From Vitis vinifera (lineage: Eukaryota; Streptophyta; Magnoliopsida; Vitales; Vitaceae), in contig NC_081822.1 of assembly GCF_030704535.1 (NCBI RefSeq), positions 1,808,001 through 1,872,000 of the forward strand: DNA of 64,000 nt, given 5' to 3'. How positions within the stretch are numbered: the stretch's first letter is position 1; each line of letters starts with the position of its first letter. The position numbers were made by a program, and so were the translations under genes. Shown piece after piece: positions 28,028 to 40,867 of the stretch. Below the pieces are notes generated by a model. That model did no database searches. It was not told the origin of the DNA and worked only from the letters and a program-made list of their open reading frames with translations.

Positions 28028-28288
28028 CATGGATGGGGAATTTGGTTTTAGGGTTTGCCCATGCTGCTTAGCACTCTGCAGGTTACCTTTCGAGATTTGG
28101 GACATATTTCTGTTCATCTTCCACCATTCATTTGCTTGTGGCGCTGAGCCTGAGAGGAGTTGTTGGTGAACCCCATATTGGTATAAATAGGAGTTTATGG
28201 GTGTATTATATGTGTTGTGTTTGATTATTAAATAGCGCCTGGTTGAGGTTTCTGTTTGAATTGTTGGACCTTCCTTTCATTATTTTCA

Positions 28289-28346
28289 CCTTTTCTTTTC
28301 TTTTCTTTTCCTTTCCTTTCTTTTCTTTTCTTTTCTTTTCTTTTCT
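28289..28346. repeat. TTTTC pentanucleotide microsatellite
   Basis: About ten units of TTTTC/CTTTT with two CCTTT variants in the middle, just after the TOL 3' UTR. Confidence 0.9.
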
Positions 28347-31300
28347 TCACCAGATTTGTATTTCTCTCTATCAAACCTATATTTACCTTTAGTTAGGAAC
28401 TTAGGAGACGAATCAGTTGTGTATTTTCAGACATTATATTTTATATTTCATATTCACACCTTTTAAAAATATAATGTTTGTAAATATGCAACTTGGAATA
28501 GAAGGAACATGTTGAAAATTGTGTTGAATTTATGTAGCTAAAATATGTTTGGTGTCATCTTAGGATAATGCAATTATTAAAGTATGAAAATGATTTATTT
28601 TACAAATTTTATTTTATATTCATGAAGCCACATATTTTAAATATTATATGCATGATATCTTAATTAATAAAAGTATCAATTAATATAAAATATTATATGC
28701 ATGGTATTTTAAAAATAATTAAAATAAATTAGTTGTAACAAAAATAAAAATCTTAAATAATTCAAGAAACTAAGGAAAAAAAAGTTTAAAATCAATTATT
28801 AAGGTATTTGGATGCACTCTTTTTTGTTTAAAAATAGCAATATTTTAAAAATCGGAATGGTTATTAAATTTATGGCTTATTGCTTTATGGTTCTTATTGC
28901 TCAATGGTTGATCCGATGATTGAACCAATGATGTCATAAATATATTATTTATATTTTATTAAAATTAAAAATTATTTTAATAAATATATATATAAAGTTA
29001 TTTTATGTTATATTGAATTTTTAAAATAATATACATATTTTACTTTTTACTTTTACCATTTTTAGCAAATTCAAATAAACCAAACCAGGTTTGAACTAAA
29101 TCAGATCAAGGTGTAGTCAATGGTTTGATCAGCTGATCTGATTTTTTAAAACATTGAAAAGTAGTAATAATTATAATTTTTATAAAAATATGATGATTTT
29201 TCTTTTTTATAAGAATTACTATATTTTATATAAAAAAATTATTATTATTTCCTATTTTTAAAAATAAAAAAAATAAAAAGCATTTTCAAACTAACATAAA
29301 TCATTGTTTTTTTACAAATTACTTATGAAAATTAAATATATAAATCTAATTAAAAATTGTATTTCAATCTCTTCAAATTTTTCATTATTGTTGCAATCAA
29401 TAAAAATGTTATTAATAATTGTTTTGTATTGGAAAAAGATGCCGAGCGGTCTTTAAAATGGAAATTTATGATTTTAAAACCCCAAAAGGTAATGTAATGA
29501 TGCAATCACGTTCACAATGGTTTATTTGCATACTAATAGAAAAAAAAATAGAAAAAAAAAGATGAAAAGTTCTTTTATGGTGCATTACCCTTTTTTTTTT
29601 TCCTTCTGGCAATATAAATAAGAAATTTTCAAAGCCCTCTGGTGTTTAAAGTAGTTCTTACCAATCAATTAATTAAATCCTATTTATAATTTTAATTTTA
29701 TAGTATTAAACAATTAACCACAAAAGGTTTCATTTAGAAGAAATTCAATTTCAACTCAAAATGGAATCCATATGCTTGTTATAAATTACAATAGAGTTTT
29801 TTATATTGAAATTTTAAATTTTATTATATTAAATAACTAATAATAAAAGGGTTTTAATTTAAAATAAGTTTTTAGTACTAAAAATCATTATTAAATTATT
29901 TATTTAATAAAAAGAAAAAAAATAACTTATAAAATTTTAAAATTCATTGATGGTGTTAACTTAGTAGTTTGTACTAAACAAATCAACTATTTTTGGATAA
30001 TTTTTAATTTTAAGTGGTTTAAATTTTGTATTATCAAACATATTTCAAAAATATGGTCCATTTATCTTTTTTTTTTTTAATTAATTGGTTAAAATGATGA
30101 AACAATCCTCATATTTGTAAATTTAAGATTTTTCATATTTTTATTTGAAAAGTAACTCATTTTTTATATAAATGTCTTTAACTATTTTAAGTATTTATAT
30201 GTAAGTTTTGAAAGAAATTGTTATCTTTAAGAGAAAATAATGAAGACATTTTTGTCAAAATATTGTCAAAAAATAATAAATAATTAGATTTTCAAAATTG
30301 AGTTTTGAAATGCCCTTTTAACCAAGTAACCCATTTTTTATTTTTTATTTTCACTTTTTAGGTATTGACTCTTTGAATGATCAAAGAATTGATGAGTCTT
30401 ACAATAACAGTAATAAAAATAATTGTCTTTTGATTTAGGATTGGATGATGACTTTTGATATGATAATAAAAATTGTCTTTTCAACACTGTAGAAACCTAA
30501 CAAATTTTCATCATATGCAAGTTATTTATCAAATCATAGATTTCAAATTAAACTTTTTTTAAGTGAAAGGTATTGGAATCATCCTTAAAGAAGTTGCTAA
30601 GTAATTAAACTTTTTCTTGTCAACACTTAACTCAAATTTATCTTTTGTTTGATACATTCCCATGTTAATTATTTAGAACTTCTAAGGACTTTGTCCTTTT
30701 CAATGATTTTTTTTATTTATATGTGTGCTGCTTAATTTATTTAAAATAAGGGCATCTTATTATGTACTTTTGGACAAGAAAATTCCAACCATATGTATAT
30801 TAGGATAAGATTCTTTTCAACTTTATGAAAATTGCACCTTTTTATTTTTTTTTTACCTTTTTCTTAAAAGAAAGAATCATTAATTCAAATTACTAAATAA
30901 ATTAGCATGCATTGGGACAAGCCACATTAGGACGTGTTTGGTGATTATTTTCAAAAATAGTTTTTAAAAACTATTTTATAATATTTTATTAAATAAAATT
31001 TTAACTTATTTTTAATATTTTTAAATATATTTTAAAAGTAATTTTTATATCTATTATTTTATTTGTGAGCATTTTACATGATTGTATAATTATTTTTTTA
31101 AATAATTTTTACAAAATAAGTGAAAACAATAAAAAATAATTAAAAGATATTTTGTGAAAATACCATATTTTTCATTTTAAGAGGGAAAACAGTTTTTAGT
31201 TGTTAAATGTGTTTACTTGATTTTTTATTTTGAAAAATAAAAAATTATTATGGAAAGAGGTGTCAAACATACCCTTACCATCGAATCCTTGTTTTAGCTC

Positions 31301-31999
31301 CAATCTTAAAGCTAGAATTTTCAGATAGATTTGAAAGAATGGGTGACTAATTTATAAAATCATATGATTGCATCAGGGAAAGAACTAGAAAAAGGAGAAA
31401 AAATGGAAAGAATTTAAATTTTTTTATTTAACTTATAGAAAATATTTAAAATTTAAAATTTTCAAATGTTCATTGTTTATGCAGAATAGGTATAAAAATC
31501 TAGTAAGAGAATAACAAGTGTATTAAAATTGAACTTTTTTCTTTTTAATTTTTTTCTGTTTTTCCTCTCATTTATTCTTGGTTTCTCTCCCTCCAACAAA
31601 CTTCTGCAACCCAAACGAAGCCGAAAGATCTACACCATGGGAACAACAGTATATATCAGCAGAAAGACACAACAAAGAAAATAACAGAAGATGAAACTAA
31701 GAAGTATTTTCATTCATAAGCTGAGATCAAAAGATATCATGGAACACCTTCCCAGATTAATTATGCAATGATACATGACCATCTCCAACCCCCACATAAT
31801 TCATTTATTTACATACTTCATGTCATAGTGGAAGACGAAGAAGAAGAAGAAGAGACCTCTTGTGAGGATTACTTAATTAGCTAGCTAGCCAGCAGACATG
31901 GAAATCAAACAGCAGCTCCAACATTCTTCAGACCAACTTATAAAAGCAAGAGAGAAATGAGAATGCACTTATAGTATCATTAAGCATGCAAATAGATAT
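28347..31999. other. AT-rich intergenic region after TOL
   Basis: No gene recognised. It is mostly A/T-rich decayed repeats. A possible MITE is annotated at 30931-31272. Confidence 0.5.
30931..31272. mobile_element. Possible hAT-like MITE
   Basis: Starts GGACGTGTTTGGTGATT and ends with the complement of GGGTATGTTTGACACC, so the ends are imperfect inverted repeats around TGTTTG. The inside is non-coding A/T-rich DNA, about 340 bp. No clear target-site duplication was found, so the call is tentative. Confidence 0.4.
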
Positions 32000-32230
32000 T
32001 TATATATATGAAGATGACTGACTGTGGGTGGAGTTGGTGAGAAAATAATGAATGAAACTCTGCGTCCCCATCTTCAATTGTTTGTACAACAGGGCCAGTA
32101 TCCTCCTCTTGATGCCTCCCCTAACCGGAACTATGGCCCTATGGTCGCCGGTCGCAGCTGCGGCCAGCCCAATTCGCAGCACCGTCATCGGTGTCTTCTC
32201 AACCTCCATCATCATGATCTTCTTCATCAT
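32000..32230 (-). CDS. Small ORF with PVRG-x-IKR motif, copy 1
   Basis: A 76-residue minus-strand reading frame starting at the first ATG (MMKKIMMMEVEKTP). The core is GDHRAIVPVRGGIKRRILAL followed by LYKQLKMG. A strong TATA-like word (TATATAAATA, minus strand, near 32325-32335) lies about 100 bp upstream of the ATG, as in a real gene. I do not recognise a named family; short plant proteins with a P-x-RG-x-IK core exist to my recollection. Similarity to the second small ORF at 34180-34374 is the best evidence that it is a gene. It is basic and has no signal peptide or membrane segment that I can see. It could still be a chance ORF. Confidence 0.5.
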   Translation of the reverse strand: MMKKIMMMEVEKTPMTVLRIGLAAAATGDHRAIVPVRGGIKRRILALLYKQLKMGTQSFIHYFLTNSTHSQSSSYI

Positions 32231-34179
32231 GATATATGTATATGTCACTCCACCGTCCACACCAACCAACCTTCTAGTTCTAACAGAGAGTTACTTTGCA
32301 TGAGAAAATGTTGTTTTATGGAGAGTATTTATATATACATGGGGGGGATGGGAATGGGTGAGAGAAGGAACCTTCGTGCCACTTTCGTACCCACTTCTAC
32401 AATTATGTTTTTTTGTGCGCACAACTGCATGAGGGAAGCTGCGAGTGATTCACGTACGCTTCAAGATTAACTAGAGTATCCTGCGCCACTACATGTTAAT
32501 AAGCTGGTATTTTTTGAACTCATGCACGACTGTAGTGACTTTTTATTATTAGAAGTATTAATTGATCCAATTTGTAGGGTCATATATATTGAAATATGCA
32601 ACGATTCGAGTGATTTATGATGATTAGTGGCCCACGTCTTATTACATGGGGGTGGTCCAATTTGTGGGGCTCCATCCTAAGCTGTGTAAGATTGAAGCAT
32701 TGACTTTGTTTTTTTTGTCGGTTGAAGCAAACGAAGGGGTCCTAGCCAACTATAATAATTGGGATGCTAGCTAGCTCTTATTTGATAGCGTAAATTTTGA
32801 AATACAGCAATGCTGCTGTTATAATTTTTTTTTTAAAACCTTTTTTCCTTATTAATTTCACTCCTATTAAAAATAAAAACCCTTATTTTTTTCAAAATTT
32901 TCATGATCCAAACAGAGTGTAAAAAAATATGCATTTATTCAGGATGTTTCATATTTTGTTATCAAAGTGTGCCCCGCATTTGATTTTGGTCCGAATCTAA
33001 ACATCTTCAATAAAATGAGATTGGAGGTTTAAAAGAACCTTTTCGAGGGAACAAAACAAGAGAAAATGTTTACATTCCAAATATTAATTTTTGTATTTGC
33101 ACAACTTTTCCAAAAAAGATATATAATTAAAATTTGTCCTATTGGAATTAGTAGTCTGGTGGCTTTTATAATTGTCAAGCCCAACCTCTAGCCTTGGATT
33201 TATTGAAAATCTTTCATTTGGTCAATTATTTTGCATGAGTGCAAAATTGAAAAGTACACCTCCCATATGGCTGTTCTTTACTTACAAACCCAAATAAAAC
33301 ATTATTATAATTTGTTAAATAATTCACAAGTAAAAAATATTTTAAATATTTTATTAATTTACCTTATTGATAGAGTACCCCATAACATGTAGTGTAATCT
33401 CTATAAAAGAAAATTCCCAAAAAAGAAAAAGAAAGCGATGAAAGTGCTAGACGTGAATGGTATGTATTATTGTTACAGACAGAGTCTGCTATCATTCAAA
33501 GTTGTCTCTTGTTCTACAGTTAAGAAGCCTGTACTCGTGTCAGTACCAGCTCCGCTTGTTTGGATGGAAAACGAAGGAAGAAGAGAAAAGGAAAAATCAA
33601 GAGACGTAATCATAGCCTTGCTGGCTGTTGACTAATGCTGCATGTCATTTGGGTGGTTATATCACCAAGAAAAGAATTTAATAGGATATTCAATAAAGTC
33701 TTCTATTTTTTTTAGCTAATCTTATATTGATAATTGTTACATCAAAAGTATACCTCCACTGATCTAGCAATATTCTCAAACCCATTTTCCCAATTTAAAT
33801 ACATTTTTAGATATGAAATAAAACCCAAATTCAATAATTCAGTCCCTCCACATGCATACAAAGATTGGCAGTGTTACAAGGATTGGAATTAGGCCTATAG
33901 TCCAATAAATACAACCTTATATAAATCCAACAGCTGAAACACGAGCTCGAAAGAGACTATTTGTGAATGAGATTGTACTGCAGATAAGAAGCATATGTGG
34001 TCCTTGACACACACCTATTCTGCAAACATATACAAAGAAAAGCTCACCACTGTCTGAATAATTAAGCACCTGGTCTCCAAGAGGATGAAACTGAAGTAAC
34101 AAGAACACAGCATCAGAAGAGTAGTAACTGGGATATATAGCACAGTTGCTAACGAAAAACTTAAGTTCATGACCAGAGG
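32231..34179. other. Spacer between the two small ORFs
   Basis: No gene recognised. The right part (33,900-34,179) is probably the 3' UTR of the second small ORF, and the left end holds the promoter of the first. Confidence 0.4.
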
Positions 34180-34374
34180 CTAGGGTTCGTCACAGTTGCA
34201 AACAAAAAGACGAGCTATCCTTCCAGCAATGAGTTTAAACTTAAAAATGAAACTCGTGAATATCTGACGTTTGATGCTTCCCCTGACTGGTGGGGTGATG
34301 CCCTTTTCGATCCTTTTGAGCTCCACGCCATGTGGGGCCTTTCTGAACCTGTTGCAGTCTATTATCTTCTCCAT
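34180..34374 (-). CDS. Small ORF with PVRG-x-IKR motif, copy 2
   Basis: A 64-residue minus-strand frame, MEKIIDCNRFRKAP at the start, with the core GITPPVRGSIKRQIFTSF, then a basic and hydrophobic tail and an end of CNCDEP. PVRG-S-IKR-Q-I lines up with PVRG-G-IKR-R-I of the ORF at 32000-32230. A TATA-like TTATAAATAA on the minus strand near 34465-34475 lies about 95 bp upstream of the ATG. Together the two look like a tandem pair of paralogous small genes about 2 kb apart in the same orientation. Function unknown. Confidence 0.5.
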   Translation of the reverse strand: MEKIIDCNRFRKAPHGVELKRIEKGITPPVRGSIKRQIFTSFIFKFKLIAGRIARLFVCNCDEP

Positions 34375-34479
34375 TTCTTCAGTTTCAGCACTCTAGGTAA
34401 ACGGAAACGGAGAGTATTGGTGATGAAAACAAAGAGGCACAAATGCATGAATGAAATACTGAATTATTTATAAACCGAA

Positions 34480-36841
34480 AAAGGAGGAGTAATTAAGAAA
34501 GGTAGCTGTTCTGGACAAAACTGTTGAGGTTGACGAAGACATAATGCAAATTAATTGGCACTATGTCTTTGTATTACAAAATAATTCCAGTCTTTATCAA
34601 CGTTACTCTAGTCATCCTTTGAACTAATTAATGGAAATATACACGCACTTTCCAGCAACACTAGCTACTACAGTAAAAGAACTAAATAGATAATAACCAC
34701 ATCTATCTGATCAGAAGACCATTCATTGGATATTCCTCTTCTCTTTTTTTTTCCATTTTTTTTTTTCATGTGTGAAGGCGGCTGTGAATTCTAAAGGATA
34801 TAATATGATTTGTTTGCATGAAGCTCGAGCCATCATCTTTGGCCTCCGAAACCATTTTAACTTGTAGTTTGGATAAAGAGAATATTAATGTTCTACCAGT
34901 AATTAACTAACACAAAGCTTGGCTAGATTATCAGTACGGGTGCATGGTGTCGCTGTCCATAGCCGGCCACAAGAATTTTGCTATTCTACCATTTACTTTG
35001 TTCCTGTAAGGACTTCCATGGATCAAAAGCTTGCCCAGAAAAGAATGGACTTGCAAAAGGTATATTCATTTGATTTAGGTAAAAATAAATATGAAAAAAA
35101 AGGAGTTTGTTTTTCCGACCTATTAAGACACGTGAACATTTATTGGGTTAGCAGGACTTGCAAAACAGCTAGCATGCTCATTTAAACTTTATGACTTCCA
35201 CAAATGCATACCCCCTTTCTCATGAATATAATGATAATAACGTCTCAAGTTTTTGGAAAAAAATCCAACCAAAAGATGCTCGTCCGCGTTACTTTCCCGT
35301 GTACTTGGAAAGTTGGAATACCACCTCCTCCATCCTCATGAGTCTCCATCAAATCTATATATTTTTTTTTTTTCAACGATATTTTTAAATATCGGTTGGT
35401 TTTCCCCGGCCGGCTATGAAAGGAAGTGATCCACATGCAAGCTCAGCACACGGATGGTGATTTAAAGCAAGATCGCCCACCAGAGAATGATGTTTTTATA
35501 TTTTCTTGTAGACGGGAAGAGTAGACTAGAGACTTCCATTTTATAAGTCAACTCCACACACAACGCCCGAACCTTTCCCACCTTCTCGCCTGCACTATCT
35601 CAACTTGGATTCATGTTTTACTAATTTCGGCATTGGTTGCTATTCTTTTCTGGATGTATTCTTTTTTCATTCAAAGTCTCCAACAATCAAGCAAACTAGG
35701 ACAAATTGATAAGACCCAAAAATGAATTCACCAAATTGATTTATTATAATACGTAGTAAAAGGGAATTAAAGTAAAAGGACATCGACTTCAAGGATTTGT
35801 GTGAAGTGATTATTGGAGGACTAGTGACTCCAAAAAGAGGTAGGTTTGATTAGTATTCATATATACGCGTAAGTGAGTTGGTATTTGTTATAAAGTAATG
35901 GGGTTTTGAGGACACATCGTCTTCAACCTACTCAGCAAGTCGTAATTCGTTGCTTCCAAGAGCCAACTGAAACATCCATGGAGATTCTAACGTACGTGCA
36001 TGACCCCACACGCTTCCTTTGCTGGCAGCATCTCAATCTTCAAGACCCTTTCTCTTTCATGACTAAACTTCATGGAAGAAGCTGAAAGAAAATAAGAAAC
36101 CGGGACCATACAGCCGTGAATTCGCTCGTGGTCCAGGGAAATGGGTGTCCCTCGTGCCATAGTGTTTGTAGACTGCATGTTGAGATGTACGCTCAGGCCC
36201 AGAGATAAAGGCCTTGAGATTGTGCCGGAGGCCCAGGGTAGTTTAGGCCTATCTAACGTTGTCATATCTATTTAGGTTCATATGAAAGAGAAAAATATTA
36301 TTAAATTTGCTCAACTCAGACACCATCTTTAATGAAAATGTTAGATGAGTAACAAGAGACGACCATTGTAACCTGAACTAAAATCCACAAATTTCTTATT
36401 GTGTTTACGAGTAGAGTTATGTCATATCAAGTCAAGAGCTGCCATTGGACTCATCCCATCTATAGTCACATAATATGCCAGACAAGCCACAAATATATAC
36501 ACAAAGCATGAAAGGCAAGAGCCATTGATAAATAAAAGGATATACAAAGCAACAGACACCAGCCATTGATAAATCAATAAGGAATGAACAAATGGACTCA
36601 GTACCACAAGAATTGCATTCAAAGAAATGTGAATGCAAAAGAATCAAATGATTCCTAAAACAAACATTTCCTTTTCTGCAAAATGAGATTTCTGGCTTCT
36701 GAGGATTCCCATTAATTAAAGGGCCTCCTGGTGTATTTCTCATGAAAGCTAAATCCTTCTTAGGCCTTGACACCCAATAGTTGCAGTACTTCAGATTGAT
36801 GATCAATGTTGCCTTCGAGATTATTTTGCTGGCAACCCAAC
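34480..36841. other. Intergenic region before SGRL 3' end
   Basis: Contains short open frames on both strands (for example 34919-35185 + and 35987-36265 -) without recognisable domains; I do not call them genes. The right end holds the SGRL 3' UTR. Confidence 0.4.
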
Positions 36842-39700
36842 TCAAAGAAGGAACGTGAAGAAAGCTTGGAAGATGGATTTCGGGTTTCCCCAATTTTGAG
36901 GACGAGAACCCTCCTTACTTGCTGTTAACGAACCATGGGTGTGATCTCCCTGTCTTCCCTGAAAAAGAAGCGTAGCATTTCACTCACCATATGCAATTCA
37001 TGAACAAATTTCAAGCTTGAAATTATGATACAAAGTTGTTGATGCTAGAATAATTTGATCAGATACTTGAAGAGAAATAAAAAAACTTTGCTTAATCAGA
37101 TATTGTTAATAGTTAACACAAGAAAATTGGTTATTCTATATTGGACAGGGGAAAATGTAAAAATATATGCATCTAAAGTGTATGTTTTATGAACAAACAT
37201 TAAGATTATACCTGTGCAGCATCCTTCAGTGGCCCCCAACATTCCATACAATTGTACTTAGTTGAGCTGGAGTGGAAATAGACCCGAACTATTGCATCCA
37301 TTAGCTCTGGATGTTCTCTGAAGAACACAGAATCCCCATGTAACACAGCTTTAAGCACCTACCATGCACCAAAAGAGAAAAAAAAATTGAGTCCTATATC
37401 ATTCATTCAATAGTCATAACTCATAATCATCAATCTTACACAAACTAAACAATCTGCATATACAAGATGAACTTACCAGAGGCAATTCCTTGGAGAATAT
37501 GTGGTATCTGAATTCAGCTGCCAAGTCAAGAAAGAGGCTTGGGCCACTCAAATAACAGTGAACATGAAGACACTTTTCCCCCTTTACTTCCTTCCACTCA
37601 GCAACCACATCATCCTTGTTGTACCACCCTTTCAACTGCATTACATGAATATGCAAAGATCCAATGAGAATTTCAGGTATTCCAGAGTATAGCACTCTTT
37701 TTGTCCAGCTATCCATACACAAACACACTGAGACAGTCCTCATCTTTCCAGAATGTTTGATTATTTTCATGATCAGGTATTATTACACAAAGTAAGCAAA
37801 CTTTTCTGTGTGAATGCGTGTAGTGTTGACATCAGGAAGATAGCTTAATTATGTGCTGGAGGAGTAATTAAAAAGAATCCGCACCTGATCAAGGCTGATG
37901 ATATTGGATATGGTTAAGGTTAGATTAGCTGTAAAGTCACAGTGGGAGAGGGTGTATACTCTTGGGCTGATTCCAGAGTAATTATCAATTTCTTCTCCCA
38001 TGGGCACAACTTTCAGCTTTGAAGCGTCAAATTTTGCTGGAGGACCCAAAAGCCTAGCAGCCTGAATGTAAGAATATATCAATAGCATGTCGCCTAATTG
38101 AGAAATCAGAGAATTAAAAGGTTCTTAACTTGTAACAAAACTTGGAATTTGAGCTATTTAAAATAAACAAATGAAATGAAGACCACAGCATTGAATGGAC
38201 TAGGGACTTAAAAAATTCAACAACTTGTTCATTTAAAATCAATTAGTCTGTTCCATAGAATGAAAAAAAAAATATAAGAACTTGCTTTAGATACACGAGT
38301 AAATCATTTAGTCATCAAAATAAGGTTCTGTCTGGCTTTCGGAGACCATGAGGAAAAGGAAAAGAAAGGAAAATGGAAGAAATTTTTGCTTTCAGGCCAG
38401 TTTCAGTTATGCCATACTTGGTGGAATTCATTGCATTTTGCCATGATATACATATGACGGATTAAAGAAACTGGATGCACTTTCGCTGTACCCCAACTAT
38501 AAACATAAGCCCATGCCTTCCACTCTTAGATGAGCATATTGTAATGGTGGTTTTCCATTTTCTATTCTCATTTTCAGATAGTTCAAGGCAAAGGGACAAC
38601 TCAGTGTTTGAAAAGGACTGAAACAAACTGGATATGGTTCCAGACTCCCCCATCTTTAATTTATGTGTTGCTATTGTCACTAATTAAGGCATAATGCACA
38701 ACAAAAAGGGTGAGCATAAAGCATCAAGCCAAAAAATACAGGAGGCCCTTTTATATCGCTTTCTAAGAATATGAGAACACAATGTCAATCAACTTGGCGT
38801 CCTGTTCCAATCATGAACATAGGGTGAACCCCAAAAACCATTTTCTGAGTTCAACTTTTCAATACATCAAACTACAGGCTAAAATTTTAGATAGTTCTCC
38901 ATTGTTTTTTTTTTGTTCATCTTCACCATTGAAATGTTCCACTATGTTCTCCATTACCAGATGTTTGATATTTTCCAAGAAGCAAAATGAAACTGCTAAC
39001 AACATATATTGCAAAAAATTGAACCCTCTAAATTATGCGGAAAATACCAATCAAATTGGGATCAGATAGGAAATCATACTGAATTATCCCTTTGTTCAAT
39101 TCTTGCAAACATGGAACAAATAAGATGCAAACTTGCAAACACAACTTCATTAAAATGTTATCAAATGATTGTGGCAAGCTCAGAAATATCTGATTGAGGG
39201 ATGATTTCATATTTACATTTTTTACAATTCCCAAGGCATGAAATAATCCATGTCCTGAGTCCATGGCTATTGTGATGCGTCAATGGCATTCAAAATGCCT
39301 TAGGATTTCACTCATTGACGACAATTCAATGGTGTTAGAAATTTCAATATTAGGGCTAATTAATGGTGAATGTGATAATTAGGCAGAGTGGAAATATTGA
39401 ACAAAATCAAAATGCCGCAATCTAAACCAACACCCAGATTCAAAAATCAACATATTAAAACAACCCCGCTTCTAAATTACTCTCTATCATCAATTTTTCC
39501 AATCAAAATGCCAGTATCCAAACACAGAGAGAGAAGCAACAAACCTCAAAAACCAGGGCATTGTAGGAGGCTTTAGTGCTGCCAATGGAAGAGAGAACAA
39601 CGGGTTTGGATGCTCTGGAAGGTTTGAGGCTGGTGTGGGTCATGGAGAAACAGTCCCTCTGCGGTGATGGTGAGAATGGAAAAGCACAATGACAGGCCAT
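36842..39700 (-). CDS. SGRL: STAYGREEN-LIKE protein (chloroplast Mg-dechelatase)
   Basis: SGR-family enzymes remove magnesium from chlorophyll pigments; SGRL prefers chlorophyllide a, and acts in the chloroplast. Five exons on the minus strand join in frame: 39700-39545, 38061-37885, 37635-37477, 37358-37212 and 36958-36842, giving 251 residues. Exon 1 encodes a Ser/Thr-rich transit-peptide-like start (MACHCAFPFSPSP). The core is AARLLGPPAKFDASKLKVVP, YTLSHCDFTANLTLTISN, LKGWYNKDDVVAEWKEVKGE, LHVHCYLSG, EFRYHIFSKELPL, HGDSVFF and ECWGPLKDAA, all matching Arabidopsis SGRL rather than SGR1/2. If the last intron were retained, translation would stop two codons later; the acceptor at 36959 (TTTTTCAG) instead adds 38 residues ending FQAFFTFLL. 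A broken second copy lies at 60691-62983. Confidence 0.93.
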
Positions 39701-39727
39701 GAAAGCAGACCAAACTCCTACCCTTCA

Positions 39728-39826
39728 TCATTTTTGACAACCCACCATTGTCTTCACACAGAGTTTCACTGTCAGTGAAGGTGAGGGAGAGAGATGTGGA
39801 GAGTTGGGGTTCATAGTATTGGTCAT
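39728..39826 (-). other. Upstream ORF in the SGRL leader (32 codons)
   Basis: If transcription starts just after the TATA box near 39931-39943, the first ATG of the mRNA is at 39826, not 39700. It opens a 32-codon frame that stops 28 nt before the SGRL ATG, in the same frame. A uORF there could lower SGRL translation. Confidence 0.45.
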
Positions 39827-39930
39827 GTGGACTCCAATTCACGTTCACAGGCCCTCAAGCCCCCAAAATCTTTGTCAAGCCATTCCCACCACACATTGCC
39901 TCTCCACTACTTGGCCGGGCCTTGCCCCTC

Positions 39931-39943
39931 TTAAATTTATACT
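39931..39943 (-). promoter_or_regulatory. TATA box of SGRL
   Basis: Minus-strand TATAAATTTAA, about 235 nt upstream of the SGRL ATG. In the duplicate copy similarity stops at 39907, between this box and the expected transcription start. Confidence 0.55.
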
Positions 39944-40338
39944 AGATTTTTCAAAAAATTTCTGGTTTTTTAAAAGATGGGCTTGTGTCTTTGTGATTGG
40001 TTATGGACTTGAACGTTGTGACACGTCATCACCACTGCTCCAATTTCTGATAACTATTGTGCGGATAATGTGATGGCGTGGCCTTTGTTGGGTCCAATCA
40101 CCAAACAGCATCATTGCCAGTAAAGGGGAAGGAAAATGATTCATGCCAAAGAAGAATTTTTTTTATTTTTCCTTACAAAACTCATGTCAACAAGAAGAAT
40201 ATTTTATATTTGTAATTTTTATAAAAATTCAGTGGCATGTTAATATGTTATATAGATTTAAAAAATATGAATTATTTAAACGAACAAAATTTGTATTTAT
40301 AAGAATTTCTAAAATATTTTTCAGAAAAGACTCAATAG

Positions 40339-40370
<32 letters not shown>

Positions 40371-40867
40371 TATACATATATTGAAAATATAGAATAATGA
40401 AGGCACCGACGAAGGTATGTGTGATTTATGAGTGATCAACTAACATATCTCATGGCCAACATTGCCCACATTCTCATGGCATGGGAGGACATACGAATTT
40501 TAGCAGCATTTGAATTATTGTCCATTTTTAACGATATCTTTGCTGGGAGGTGCCAGTTCCAGTGAACCCCGTCTCGCCAATCGCCAGTTATTGATATATA
40601 TTCTGGAGCGAATTTGAGAGTAGATTGTTACCCGGGTTGGCTCTCATAGGCTATAGATTGAGTTTGATTCTAAAGATTTTAGCTTTGAGTGGGAACTTAA
40701 AGCAAGCCTGCCTTCGATTGAATAATAAAATCTGAGTTTAATTCTATCGATTTGAATTCAACCAAGCTTAGAAAAATCAGATGAGATTATGTTTGGATTG
40801 AATGAATAACAACTAAGATGAGATAAGGTACGTGTAATTATTTGATTTGATTTTATATGTATAAAAT

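Noticed and set aside
34919-35185. 88-codon plus-strand frame
   Set aside because: No recognisable motif, not repeated elsewhere, and no convincing promoter or splice support.
36432-36893. 153-codon minus-strand frame at the SGRL 3' end
   Set aside because: It overlaps SGRL exon 5 in another frame and extends into the 3' UTR.
39573-39848. 91-codon frame overlapping SGRL exon 1
   Set aside because: It opens with GTG rather than ATG and is out of frame with SGRL; the same frame in the duplicate reflects shared DNA, not selection.
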